This document shows positions 7,783 to 17,580 of a DNA stretch of 41,641 nucleotides, in pieces. This stretch comes from Myxacorys chilensis ATA2-1-KO14 (GTDB taxonomy: Bacteria; Cyanobacteriota; Cyanobacteriia; Leptolyngbyales; Leptolyngbyaceae). The notes below the pieces were generated by a model. That model was not told the origin of the DNA, did no database searches, and saw nothing but the letters and a program-made list of their open reading frames with translations. The translations under genes were made by a program, and so were the position numbers. Where the stretch lies: assembly GCA_019359275.1 (NCBI GenBank), contig JAHHHP010000047.1, positions 1-41,641 on the forward strand, read 5' to 3'. Within the stretch, counting starts at the first letter, position 1; the number at the start of each line of letters is the position of its first letter.

Positions 7783-10700
7783 ATGTCACAGGACAAAGAG
7801 CTTGAAATTCGTCGCCAATTTCTAGATGAAGCCCAGGAGTATCTAGACACCTTAGACGGAACGATTTTAGGACTTGCCGACCACCATGTAGATGCTCAGA
7901 AAATCAATGCAGCGCTGCGGGCAGCTCACTCGATCAAAGGCGGGGCAGGCATGATGGGATTTGAGGTATTAAGTGCGCTGGCGCATCGTCTCGAAGATTT
8001 TCTGAAAGTCCTGAAGGTTGATAAATCCATTGCACCGACCTTTCATCTTGAAAATTTGCTGCTCTCGGCACTCACAGGGTTACGTCAGGTGATCGATCGC
8101 GATCGCCAGTTTCTCGCTCATCCCCACGCTCACCGTTCTGCGATCGATTCGACCTGGCTGGCGGCGGAAGTGACGCCTATTTTCGAGCAATTGCACGAAC
8201 AGTTGGGCGATCCTCAAGATGAAAATGCTGGCTCCATTCTCTCGCCGGAAGACGGACAAGAAATTATTCCGCTCCTATTTGAAACGGAGGTCGAAGGCTG
8301 TTTGCAACGGTTAGAAGCGGTAGTTGCAACGCCAACGCAACCGTGTTTGCGGGAAGAACTTGCAATTCTGGCACAAGAATTAGGGGGATTAGGAGAAATG
8401 CTGCAATTGTCAGCATTTACTCACTTGTGCGAATCGGTAACGCAACGCTTAGAAACAGAAATTGAAGACATTAGCGCCTTTGCCAGTCAAGCACTGCAAG
8501 CTTGGCGATATGCACAGGTTAAGGTGCTGTCAGGGCAGTATCATCAAATTCCGACCGATGTGGATGTCATAGAGTTCGATATCAATTCGCTCCTAGAGCC
8601 GCTACCCGACTACTTTGGCGAGCCAGACACTCATTTTGTGACCGACGACATCGGACTGAACGGAGAAATTGACGCAACAGACATTGCCTTTCCCGATTCT
8701 GCTACCCTCGACTCAATCTTTTCATCAGTTGAAGAAAAGGGCGATTGGTACACTGACATTTTAGCGGCTGAAGCCGTGGCGGTCAGCGATGATGGCTACA
8801 CCGACTATCAGCCCACGTCTGAAGCATTGCCATTTTTCGGCGAATCGCAAGTTTCAGATTTTAAGATTTTAGACGCGAATACGTCCGAAGTTGAAGAGGA
8901 TCAGGATATTACGGTTCGCGTCCCGGCGCGGCAACTGAATCTGTTGAACGATCTTTTTGGTGAACTCACGATTGATCGCAACGGCATTGATCTATATCTC
9001 AAACGTCTGAGAACCTTAGCGCAGAGTTTGCGCGATCGCATTCAAACCCTCGATGCCGTCAACGCTAAACTCCGGACGGCCTACGACAAAATCTCGATTT
9101 CCGGACTCGGTCAGCACCTTACAGTAGACGAAACGAGTTCAAGCTTGGTGGTGCGAAATGCCTATTCGCGATCGGGATTTGATCTGCTCGAACTCGATCA
9201 ATACACCGATCTCAATCTACAGTCTCAGCAAGTGATGGAAACGATCGTTCAGTTGCAGGAAGTTGCAGAAGACATTGAACTGAGCCTGGATGAGAGTGAG
9301 CAAGCGTATCGGGGCTTGACAAAAACTGCAAAGCAAATGCAAACCGGATTGACGCAACTGAGAATGCGTCCGCTCTCGGATGTGGTCGATCGCTTTCCCC
9401 GCGCGGTTCGAGAGTGGTCATTACAGTATGGTAAACAGGTCAAGCTTAATATCATCGGCGGCGGAACGCTCGTCGATCGCAACATTCTCGAAACGCTAAA
9501 CGATCCGCTCATGCATTTATTACGCAACGCGTTTGATCACGGAATCGAAACGCCAGATGTGCGGCAATCCCAAGGCAAATCGCCAGAAGGTGTCATCGAA
9601 ATCCGGGCATCTCAGCAGGCCAATCGTACCGTGATTACCATTCGAGATGATGGCGAAGGAATTCCGATTGATCGGATTCGCGATCGCGCAGAGCAAATGG
9701 GGCTTGATCCGGTTCTTTTAAAGACGGCAGGTGAATCCGATCTGCTCTCGCTGATTTTTGAGCCAGGATTTAGCACCCGAGAGCAGGTCAGTTCAATGTC
9801 TGGGCGCGGTGTGGGGATGGATGTTGTCCGCAGCAACCTCAAACAGATTCGCGGAGAGATTACCGTCAACACAGAGGCAGGGCAGGGCACAACGTTTACA
9901 CTATCGGTTCCGTTTACGCTGTCCACGGTGCGAGTGCTGTTGGTTGAAAGTGGAGGCATGTTGCTCGCGTTTCCGAGCGATGTCGTGACTGAAATGTTTT
10001 TACTCAAACCAGAAGACCTGATCAACACGGGCAGCAACGAGGTGATCAACTGGCAAGGCAAGGTGGTGCAAGTGGTGCGGTTGCAGAAGTGGCTGCACTT
10101 TAACTGTCCGCGATCGCCCCACGGTTACGAGACGCCGCCCAGCATTTCGGCAGCCAGCGTTATGCTAATTCATCAAGGCGATCAACTCTACGGCATTCCC
10201 ATCGATCGTTGTTGGGGTGAACAAGAAGCCACCAATCGCCGCATTGAAGGGACGTTGGCATTGCCGTCCGGCTTTAGTGGCTGCACCATTTTAGGCAATG
10301 GTCGCGTCGTGCCGCTAGTGAACGCTGCCGAGCTTCTGCGCTGGATTACAAGCTGCGAAAGGTCTGAGGACGATCCGCTTGTACCTTATCGCTCGACTGG
10401 GGCGCACCGACTGAGTCTCCCTCCTAGTTCAATTCCGACTGTTCTAGTGGTAGACGATTCGATTAATGTTCGTCGGTTCTTAGCGTTAACCTTAGAGCGG
10501 GCTGGGTATCGGGTTGAGCAAGCGAAAGATGGACAAGATGCGCTGGAGCGATTGGAAGAGGGCTTAGCTGTTCAAGCGGTGGTCTGTGATATTGAAATGC
10601 CGCGACTAGATGGATTCGGATTTTTGGCAAAAGCGAAAGTGAATCCGTCGTTTACTCAGGTTCCGATTGTGATGCTCACGTCTCGGACGGGAGACAAACA

Positions 10701-10800
10701 CCGCAAATTAGCAGAAAGCTTAGGAGCAACGGCTTATTTCTCCAAACCGTACAATGAGCAAGAATTGCTGCAAACGCTAGAAAAAACAGTTAGCGTGTAA
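7783..10800 (+). CDS. pixL: CheA-type hybrid histidine kinase (PixL/TaxAY-like)
   Basis: A 1005-residue kinase. The N-terminal Hpt domain has phospho-acceptor His49 (RAAHSIKGGAG). Residues about 160-250 look like a second, inactive four-helix Hpt-like bundle. The dimerisation and catalytic core runs about 375-710, with N-box LMHLLRNAFDHGIETP (Asn582), G1 RDDGEGI (622-627) and G2 GRGVGMD. A CheW-like domain covers about 713-860. A C-terminal receiver covers about 886-1003 (Asp890-Asp891, phospho-acceptor Asp936 in VVCDIEMP, SKPY). All catalytic residues are present, so it should be active. The kinase-plus-receiver form is the usual cyanobacterial CheA. It follows the receptor by 133 bases. Confidence 0.92.
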   Translation: MSQDKELEIRRQFLDEAQEYLDTLDGTILGLADHHVDAQKINAALRAAHSIKGGAGMMGFEVLSALAHRLEDFLKVLKVDKSIAPTFHLENLLLSALTGLRQVIDRDRQFLAHPHAHRSAIDSTWLAAEVTPIFEQLHEQLGDPQDENAGSILSPEDGQEIIPLLFETEVEGCLQRLEAVVATPTQPCLREELAILAQELGGLGEMLQLSAFTHLCESVTQRLETEIEDISAFASQALQAWRYAQVKVLSGQYHQIPTDVDVIEFDINSLLEPLPDYFGEPDTHFVTDDIGLNGEIDATDIAFPDSATLDSIFSSVEEKGDWYTDILAAEAVAVSDDGYTDYQPTSEALPFFGESQVSDFKILDANTSEVEEDQDITVRVPARQLNLLNDLFGELTIDRNGIDLYLKRLRTLAQSLRDRIQTLDAVNAKLRTAYDKISISGLGQHLTVDETSSSLVVRNAYSRSGFDLLELDQYTDLNLQSQQVMETIVQLQEVAEDIELSLDESEQAYRGLTKTAKQMQTGLTQLRMRPLSDVVDRFPRAVREWSLQYGKQVKLNIIGGGTLVDRNILETLNDPLMHLLRNAFDHGIETPDVRQSQGKSPEGVIEIRASQQANRTVITIRDDGEGIPIDRIRDRAEQMGLDPVLLKTAGESDLLSLIFEPGFSTREQVSSMSGRGVGMDVVRSNLKQIRGEITVNTEAGQGTTFTLSVPFTLSTVRVLLVESGGMLLAFPSDVVTEMFLLKPEDLINTGSNEVINWQGKVVQVVRLQKWLHFNCPRSPHGYETPPSISAASVMLIHQGDQLYGIPIDRCWGEQEATNRRIEGTLALPSGFSGCTILGNGRVVPLVNAAELLRWITSCERSEDDPLVPYRSTGAHRLSLPPSSIPTVLVVDDSINVRRFLALTLERAGYRVEQAKDGQDALERLEEGLAVQAVVCDIEMPRLDGFGFLAKAKVNPSFTQVPIVMLTSRTGDKHRKLAESLGATAYFSKPYNEQELLQTLEKTVSV

Positions 10801-11060
10801 TTTTACTTGATTCTGTAATATCAAAGTTAAAGATACTCGTTACAGATAAATGATTGGGAAGGGCACTGCCGCACCTTCACCATGATTTATTACGTTAATA
10901 GGATGGATATTGACTAGACAACACTTCTTGTTGTGAAATCAGCTTAAAAGAATGTACAGAGGTAATGGTATTCTTTTAGTAATTTCAAGCAATTGAAATT
11001 GATAGATGCTTACAGGGTTGAATCTACGATTAGCACTTTGTGCAACGCTGCTAAAACACA

Positions 11061-13955
11061 ATGCTCATCAAGCAACCCATCGCTGTGAAATCTAATATAT
11101 CAATCATTGGAAATCCCTCTGTTTGGCTGAAACGATTCCATAATCTGCCTCTTAAACGCAAGCAGACTGCCGCTTTAGCAGCCTGCCAACTCATTCCAAT
11201 TTTAGGGCTTAGCATTGGTTCGACACTGGTATTAACTAATAGCTTAAGAACTCAGCTTCGCGCCCAAGCTCAGTCTGAAGTTGCTGTTGTTGAAACTAAC
11301 TACAACATTAAAGTCGATCAGATGGGACTCGGTTCACGGGGACAATCTGACAACACCGCGATCATCGACGCCGCTAAACTTCATCAACGTAAAGAAGCAC
11401 TATCGATTAACGTGCAAAATCAGGTCAAGCAAATTCTCAAAAATGAAGCGAAGGCACGCAATATTGAGTATGCAACTCTAGTCGGAAAAGACTTACAGAT
11501 TGTTGCCAATGCCAACGCAGATCGGGCCAGAGAGACCATAACTGAATCAGCCTTAGTCAGCTTGATTCAGACAGCGTTGAAAGAGAATCGGCAACTCAAA
11601 GCCAGTGAAGTTGTTAGTTGGGATGAACTGCAAAAAGAAGGCGCTCCTCTACCAGAAGGCATTGCTCCACAAGAGGCGCTGATTCGGTATGTGGTGACGC
11701 CCGTTCAAAATCTTGATACTCAAGAAGTCATTGGAGCATTAGTGTTTGGCGATATCGTGAATGGGAAATTAGCGATCGTTGAAAACACTCAGAATGCCTT
11801 TTCAGGCGGTTACAGCGCGATTTACCTGCGTCGTCCTAACGGGGAATTTGCGATCGCGACTTCACAACTGCAACGTGATGCTAACCAACCCCAGTCTGGA
11901 CTTCCACTCTCGAATGCCTCGATTCTGACAGAGGCAGCGACTGCTCAGGGCGCAACCGTAACGGGACGCAGTTCGATCAGTGGGCAAACCTATACGATCG
12001 CAGCTAAAGCCTTGCCAAACCTCATGATGGAAGCTCCAGCAGGAGCAGCAACTCCGAATGATAGAGCTACCGCTTTCTTAGTGCGGGGAACACCGGAGAC
12101 AAGCCTTAACCGTTTGCTGGGATCAAGTTTACAGCAAGAATTCTTTGTCTTGTTGGCATCGCTAGGCCTGATCGCCGCCTGGAGTGCCCTGTTTCGACAA
12201 ACGGTGATCAAACCGCTTCAGAATCTCCACCGCACCACAGAGCGATTTACAGAGGGCGATCGCACCGTTCGAGCAGAAATCGCGTCTCAGGATGAAGTGG
12301 GACAACTGGCGATCGCATTCAACCAGATGGCAGACCAAATCAACACTTCTGAAACAACCCTGGTCAAAGAAGCAATTGACCAAGAGCGTCAAGTGAAAGA
12401 AGCGCAATCTGTAAGTGATATCACCGTTAAAATGCGGCGATCGCTCCATTCGGATGACATCTTGCAAACGGCTTTAGATGAAATTCGCAAATTTCTAACA
12501 GTCGATCGCACAATTATTTATCAGTTCGACCAAGCTTCAACTAACGGAACTATCATCGCTGAATCAATCACTAATGCAACCAGTAGCGTCCTTGGGCGTG
12601 CGATCGCAGATTTACTAGGATTAAAGCAGATCGAGCAATATCAAAATCAAATGTTTTGGTTAACCGATGATGCGGAAGCCAACGAGATTAATTCACAATA
12701 CCGACAAAACCTAAAGGAATTACAGACTAGAGCAGAAATCGTTGCTCCGCTCAACCGCAATGGAAAACTCGTTGGCTTATTGTGCGCTCAAACGTTGAAT
12801 TCAACTTCCTCTAGCGCTCGGTCTTGGCAAGCATCAGATCTCAGGTTCCTCTCTCAAATCGTCGTGCAGCTTGGTTATGCTCTCGATCAGGCGCAAATGT
12901 TGCAAGAGCGTCAAGAGGCGCTGCAAGAGTCGGAGATGCTAAAAGAATCATTGCAGCAGCACATCATTCAATTGTTAGGTGAAGTTCAAGGAGTCGCGCG
13001 GGGAGATCTAACGGTTCGCGCCAGCGTTGTCTCTGGTGATATCGGTACGGTTGCAGGTTCCTTTAATGCGATCGTCGAGAGCCTTCGTCAAATTGTTCTG
13101 CAAGTGCAGCAGTCTGCAACTCAAGTGCATAGTTTGTTGAATGAGAATGAGGGGGCTGTACAGCAACTGAGTGACGAATCGCTGCAACAGACCTACGAAA
13201 CGACTCGTATTCTAGACTCGGTTGAGCAGATGACCCAATCGGTACAAACGGTCACTGAACGGGCACGTCAGACGGCGAGCGTCGCGCAATCTGCTTCGAC
13301 GGCGGCGCAGATGGGAGAAACTGCAATGGAATCGAGTGTTCGCAGTATTATGACATTGCGATCGACCATTGAAGGCGCAACTCAAACGGTAAAACATTTG
13401 GGTGAATCATCTCAGCAGATTGCGCGAATTGTGTCCCTAATTCAGGAATTAGCGACGCAAACCGATGTTTTAGCGATCAATGCTAGTCTCGAAGCTTCCC
13501 GCGCTGGAGAGCAAGGACGCGGGTTTGCGATCGTTGCCTCTGAAATTGGAGAGTTAGCCTCTCGATCTGCCACGGCTGCCCGTGAGGTGGAAAAGATTGT
13601 TGAGGCGATTCAGCAACAAACGCACGGAGTCGTGGATGTGATGGGACAAAGCGCGGTGCAGGTGGTAGATAGTGCCCACTCGGTGAAAAACTCCAAACAA
13701 AGCTTGGTGCATATTGTCCATTTATCCACTCAGATCGATGAACTCGTGAGATCTGTTGTAGAAGCAATGGATTCGCAAATGCAAACCACCCATTCGGTCA
13801 CAGATTTAGTGAAGGATGTTGCTCAAGTTTCGACGCGCACCTCTAACTCGTCACGGCAAGTCTCGACGGCACTGCGTCAAACGGTTGCTGTGGCAGAAGA
13901 ACTACAGCGATCGGTGGAAGTCTTTAAAGTCAGTGCTTCTCCAGCGACACCCTAG
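11061..13955 (+). CDS. Second methyl-accepting receptor with non-bilin GAF domain
   Basis: A 964-residue receptor built like the PixJ-like protein upstream: TM1 about 36-58, periplasmic sensor about 59-358, TM2 about 360-378, HAMP about 379-430, GAF about 459-612, HAMP-like about 640-690, MCP coiled coil about 700-955 (tip ELATQTDVLAINASLEASR). In the GAF the places that hold DPCF and PCY in the first receptor read DLLG (517-520) and NSQY (544-547). Neither cysteine is present, so it should not bind a bilin covalently. It probably senses through its periplasmic domain and may form mixed arrays with the photoreceptor. It lies 260 bases after the kinase gene and may have its own promoter. Confidence 0.88.
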   Translation: MLIKQPIAVKSNISIIGNPSVWLKRFHNLPLKRKQTAALAACQLIPILGLSIGSTLVLTNSLRTQLRAQAQSEVAVVETNYNIKVDQMGLGSRGQSDNTAIIDAAKLHQRKEALSINVQNQVKQILKNEAKARNIEYATLVGKDLQIVANANADRARETITESALVSLIQTALKENRQLKASEVVSWDELQKEGAPLPEGIAPQEALIRYVVTPVQNLDTQEVIGALVFGDIVNGKLAIVENTQNAFSGGYSAIYLRRPNGEFAIATSQLQRDANQPQSGLPLSNASILTEAATAQGATVTGRSSISGQTYTIAAKALPNLMMEAPAGAATPNDRATAFLVRGTPETSLNRLLGSSLQQEFFVLLASLGLIAAWSALFRQTVIKPLQNLHRTTERFTEGDRTVRAEIASQDEVGQLAIAFNQMADQINTSETTLVKEAIDQERQVKEAQSVSDITVKMRRSLHSDDILQTALDEIRKFLTVDRTIIYQFDQASTNGTIIAESITNATSSVLGRAIADLLGLKQIEQYQNQMFWLTDDAEANEINSQYRQNLKELQTRAEIVAPLNRNGKLVGLLCAQTLNSTSSSARSWQASDLRFLSQIVVQLGYALDQAQMLQERQEALQESEMLKESLQQHIIQLLGEVQGVARGDLTVRASVVSGDIGTVAGSFNAIVESLRQIVLQVQQSATQVHSLLNENEGAVQQLSDESLQQTYETTRILDSVEQMTQSVQTVTERARQTASVAQSASTAAQMGETAMESSVRSIMTLRSTIEGATQTVKHLGESSQQIARIVSLIQELATQTDVLAINASLEASRAGEQGRGFAIVASEIGELASRSATAAREVEKIVEAIQQQTHGVVDVMGQSAVQVVDSAHSVKNSKQSLVHIVHLSTQIDELVRSVVEAMDSQMQTTHSVTDLVKDVAQVSTRTSNSSRQVSTALRQTVAVAEELQRSVEVFKVSASPATP

Positions 13956-14020
13956 CCGCTACAATTAGGAATGTTTGAATCAGCATCTACCAGCGACCTT
14001 ACCCACTCAGCATTACTAGC

Positions 14021-14728
14021 TCACTTGTGCGATCGCGAGTGAGTAATCTTCATCATTTCATTACCACCTTTCTGAAATTCGTAAGGCACAGTGCAGATTT
14101 CAACACGATGACCTTGCAATTGCACAGCATCGATTACAAGCTGCACAAACCCCGAACGTTCTCCCGTCATATTGATCAGCAGCGGAAAAATTCTCACTTC
14201 AGATGCCACTCGACACATCTCTAAAATAGATGCAATGTGAAATTCCAACGGCAACTGGTCTGAATACGTAAACAGCAAGTGAGAACTCAAGGCTAAATCA
14301 AACTGCTGCTGATCGAACGGCAACTCTGGAAGTTCGCCTAAATGATAGCGACCTTGCTGCAATCCTACCGGAAAGTCTTCTAAAAACTGGTGCATTGCCA
14401 TCATTCGCGTGGCGATCAATTCTTCTGGCGATTGCGGCGATTGCAGCGTTGTCCACACAAATTTGTCCTGCGATGCTTGAACTTTCTCACAAATAACCGG
14501 AGAAGTTTCTTCGATTCGGGCACGAATTTCTGCTGCCGAAAACTGATAGAGCGGATCACAAGAGACCACCGAGTAGCCTTGTTGAGTCATCTCAGCATTG
14601 AAGCTTGCAGGGCCTCCGGCCACGTCTAGCAGAGTGCGATGCAAATCACTAGCGGTGAGGCCAAACATCTGACAGTATTCTAAGCGCGATCGTCCCCACG
14701 GCACTACCTGGTCTAGTCGCAGTCCCAT
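14021..14728 (-). CDS. Putative SAM-dependent methyltransferase-like protein
   Basis: A 235-residue protein with a Rossmann-type class I methyltransferase layout: TLLDVAGGPASFNAEM as motif I, VVSCDPLY as the acidic end of strand 2, and LPFDQQQFDLALSSHLLFTY as motif IV/V. The glycine motif is GGP rather than GxGxG, which is common in distant members. The substrate is unknown. It points toward the receptor gene, and its stop lies about 65 bases beyond the receptor stop. The next gene upstream on the same strand is the [2Fe-2S] protein, about 40 bases away, so the two may form an operon. Confidence 0.65.
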   Translation of the reverse strand: MGLRLDQVVPWGRSRLEYCQMFGLTASDLHRTLLDVAGGPASFNAEMTQQGYSVVSCDPLYQFSAAEIRARIEETSPVICEKVQASQDKFVWTTLQSPQSPEELIATRMMAMHQFLEDFPVGLQQGRYHLGELPELPFDQQQFDLALSSHLLFTYSDQLPLEFHIASILEMCRVASEVRIFPLLINMTGERSGFVQLVIDAVQLQGHRVEICTVPYEFQKGGNEMMKITHSRSHK

Positions 14729-14767
14729 CGTTCACCCCTAAACTAGCAACGTGCAAGCTACAGAAAC

Positions 14768-15427
14768 TTACCGTACTGCGCCTGCCAGTTCAACAATTTG
14801 AGTCTCTGCCGTCACTTCAAGCCGTGCTGGAATCACAGGCTGCTGAACTTCGACCAACCGGGGGAAATGCTCATCTACTAAAGCAGGAATTGCCTTCGCG
14901 CTGACTTTGGTGTAGCGAACTTTTCCTGGCATAAATACAAAATTTGGGCCTTTGCTACACGCCTTCATGCAGCCTGTTCCCTTCACTGCAACCTCTTCTG
15001 AAAGTCCGCGATCGCTCAAGGCTTGGGTAAGAGCATGACACGCTTCCTTACCGCCTCGTTTCATGCAGCTTGACTTCTGACAGTAGAGAACGGTCATTTT
15101 CGCAGGCTTCGTCTGAGCAATCGGCTGTGCTTCTACGATTTCTACAGAGTTGCCGCTCATCGCGCCCGATGTCAAATGAATCGAGGTCGCCTTCATTTTT
15201 ACCGCATTCGTTTTGGCGTCGCGCTTCTGCACGCCTACAACTCGAATCAAATCTCCAGGTAACAGCGATCGTTCAAGGGTCGCTCTTGACTCTTTAGTCA
15301 CCTTAATCGAAAACTCCGAATCAGGTGTGACTAGTTCTAAACGTTTTACTTTATAGCCGTCTTTAAAGACGTAGCCAAGAAACCGTCCCTCTAGCTGGAA
15401 TTTAGATTCTTTGCGGCTCTTACTCAT
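14768..15427 (-). CDS. Thioredoxin-like [2Fe-2S] ferredoxin domain protein
   Basis: The protein has 219 residues. Residues 10-85 are a beta-rich OB-like region (FQLEGRFLGYVFKDGYKVKR). Residues 110-190 match the thioredoxin-like [2Fe-2S] ferredoxin family seen in NuoE/HoxE. The four expected ligands are Cys116 and Cys121 (LYCQKSSCMKRGG) and Cys153 and Cys157 (GTGCMKACSKGP). It should therefore carry one [2Fe-2S] cluster and transfer electrons in the cytosol; the partner is not visible in the window. Stand-alone cyanobacterial proteins with this architecture are often annotated only as (2Fe-2S) ferredoxin domain proteins. Confidence 0.82.
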   Translation of the reverse strand: MSKSRKESKFQLEGRFLGYVFKDGYKVKRLELVTPDSEFSIKVTKESRATLERSLLPGDLIRVVGVQKRDAKTNAVKMKATSIHLTSGAMSGNSVEIVEAQPIAQTKPAKMTVLYCQKSSCMKRGGKEACHALTQALSDRGLSEEVAVKGTGCMKACSKGPNFVFMPGKVRYTKVSAKAIPALVDEHFPRLVEVQQPVIPARLEVTAETQIVELAGAVR

Positions 15428-15864
15428 TGCAATTGGTTCTTAAGAGAGGTGGACATTAACGGGAGAGCAATTCAGAAATTCTTCGAGCATTCATTCAAAA
15501 TCACACAGGCAACAAGGGTGAAGCAATCAACTGAATTTTGCGAAACGAAGCTTTTTGAAACTTCGTGGAGCAATCTGTACAGAGAACCTCCAAGGACCTA
15601 GTTGCTAAGGATTCAACTCACAAATCCTGTCTCAACCGCTCTGACTGCTGACATCTCACCTTGCTTATTGCAACCTTGCGTCAACAGCACTCTACTACCA
15701 AGAATATCTCAAATCTTTCTATTTGCAAACCTTTCTCATTAAGAAACCAAAAAGAAAGCGAATCATCTAATCAAGCTAACGCTAGTGGATTAGCCTGATC
15801 AAACGATTCGCGCGTTTAGAAATAAATTTTTCTAATCCGAAACTCCATGTCCCTGCCTGAATCT
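15428..15864. other. Intergenic region between [2Fe-2S] protein and sensor kinase
   Basis: No coding frame of note. The left part must contain the promoter of the leftward [2Fe-2S] gene. A short inverted repeat ACGAAG/CTTCGT lies near 15543-15567. The right end holds the terminator of the sensor kinase gene. Confidence 0.6.
15746..15811 (-). terminator. Rho-independent terminator after the sensor kinase
   Basis: On the minus strand the outer stem GCGAATC (15811-15805) pairs with GATTCGC (15764-15758), with an inner CTAATC/GATTAG pairing. It is followed at once by a T-rich tract, TTTCTTTTTGG. It lies about 55 bases past the kinase stop. Confidence 0.7.
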
Positions 15865-17355
15865 CTATCTAAAGCTATGAGCAGGTTCTAGGGGCAGAAA
15901 CAGTGTAAACACTTCGCCCTGTTCGGGGCGCTCTCGAACGATTAACTTTGCGCCAAGAGCATGAAATAAACTCTTAGTCGCACTTAGATTGAGGCTAAGA
16001 TTTCCCGTCTCCGGTTGAAACATCAAGACCTGTCCTAAAGACTTCAGAAGTGGAGTGTGATGTCTGTGTGAGCCACAGGGTTGCTCAGAGGCTTTCTCGT
16101 CCTGTAGTTGAGATTGAAGCTGCAACTTAAGCTGATGCCCTGCCAATGAAACTTCTACTCGAATCTGGCTGCCTGCGGGTAAACTCCGCGCCGATCGCTC
16201 AATTAAACTTGTCAAGGCTTGATCAAGCATCGTCGGGTCACTCACAACCGGCGGCAGTTGTTGGGGCAAAATTACATCTAGGGTGAGATTTCGCAGACAC
16301 GCTTGCTTCTGCCAACGGGGAATGCTTTGTTCTAACATCTCAGCGAGCGACGTGGACGCTAGGGATGTCGTTTCTAACTTCGTCGCTGAGGTTTCAAGCT
16401 CAACGGCTCGGAAGATGAGTCCGAAGCGATCGATCTGCTCACTACATTCGCGATCGATGATCTCTAGGCGCTTGATTACATCGGGAGGTAAGTCTCGCCG
16501 CTTCAGCAGTAGTCGGGTAAAGGTTCGGATCGTGGTCAAGGGTGTGCGGACTTCATGCGCGATCGCTTGCAGCAATTCTACGTCGAGGCTTTTTAGCGAC
16601 TCTGGCATCTGAGTCGTATCAACCGTGTGAGCCTGATTTGAATGACTCCGAGATGGAGGCACATGCGTCTCTCCATTCGGCAGATGCCGCAGCAGCATAT
16701 GACTAAACTGAGTCACAACCCGATAATCTGGCGCGACGGGCGCAAATTTTGCGTACAGAGCATCCAGCTTTTTCAATCGCGCTGGATTCATCAACATCAC
16801 TCGCAAGCGCAAGTTCTGCCACAGTTGATGAATAACCTCCGGATCAAACGAGAACAAGAACGCAGGTGCTTTATCGGCATCTTCGCCCAACACCATGACC
16901 AAGCTAAAGCGGCGAGTCAGCACCAGACAAAACGGCTCAGCCGCGATCGGGTCTCCAGGCAAGACCGAGAGCGTAGCGCTTGTGCCTTCAGTCGTATCTG
17001 ACTCCTCTAAAGCAGGCAGAAGCTGAAACGGTAATCCTGTCAGTATGGCTAAAGGATTTGCCGTAAACGACCAAGTTGCAAACTGCTCTAGCAAGTCAGG
17101 CTGGCTCAAAACTGGAAGCGGAGCCGACAGCACAACTCCTTGCAAAGGATCGTTTGATTCTGTTTTTTGCAGCAGCACTTCTAGCGCCGCGATCGCACCA
17201 AACCATTCTCGCTCTGCGCGAAGCTGCTTTTGAGCAATCGAACTTCCATCACGGGGCGTCTCTAATTCAAGCCCATGACACGCATTAGCCGTATTGCTGG
17301 CATCACCGCTATGCGCCAAGATTTCGCTTAAGGTTGGAAAAATCCACTGAGACAT
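15865..17355 (-). CDS. Sensor histidine kinase with degenerate ATP-binding domain
   Basis: A soluble 496-residue protein. Residues 1-230 are a cyanobacterial sensory region without membrane helices. A typical H-box follows at 263-273 (AIAHEVRTPLT, phospho-acceptor His267). The HATPase-like part (330-490) is recognisable by PTMLDQALTSLIERSARSLP and the closing RERPEQGEVFTLFLPLE. The N-box Asn is replaced (Arg387), no DxGxG G1 motif is present, and the glycine-rich G2 loop is lost. It may be unable to autophosphorylate and could act as a phosphatase, a phosphotransfer partner or a scaffold. No response regulator gene is adjacent. Confidence 0.82.
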   Translation of the reverse strand: MSQWIFPTLSEILAHSGDASNTANACHGLELETPRDGSSIAQKQLRAEREWFGAIAALEVLLQKTESNDPLQGVVLSAPLPVLSQPDLLEQFATWSFTANPLAILTGLPFQLLPALEESDTTEGTSATLSVLPGDPIAAEPFCLVLTRRFSLVMVLGEDADKAPAFLFSFDPEVIHQLWQNLRLRVMLMNPARLKKLDALYAKFAPVAPDYRVVTQFSHMLLRHLPNGETHVPPSRSHSNQAHTVDTTQMPESLKSLDVELLQAIAHEVRTPLTTIRTFTRLLLKRRDLPPDVIKRLEIIDRECSEQIDRFGLIFRAVELETSATKLETTSLASTSLAEMLEQSIPRWQKQACLRNLTLDVILPQQLPPVVSDPTMLDQALTSLIERSARSLPAGSQIRVEVSLAGHQLKLQLQSQLQDEKASEQPCGSHRHHTPLLKSLGQVLMFQPETGNLSLNLSATKSLFHALGAKLIVRERPEQGEVFTLFLPLEPAHSFR

Positions 17356-17580
17356 ACTGACACACTACTTTTGTCCTGCACTTTCGTCCTGCTATGAGCA
17401 TATCGAGATCTGCATCTTGAGGGAGATCGTAGAACCGAACCACGAGGGGTGCAATGTCCTGCCAATCAAGAGAAAATGAGGAATAACGAAAACTCTACAC
17501 TGAAGATCTAGAACTGCGCTAAACCCCTGAAGGGTCTTCAAGCGATACTCTCTTATCCTTCCCCGATACCCCGTTTTTCT

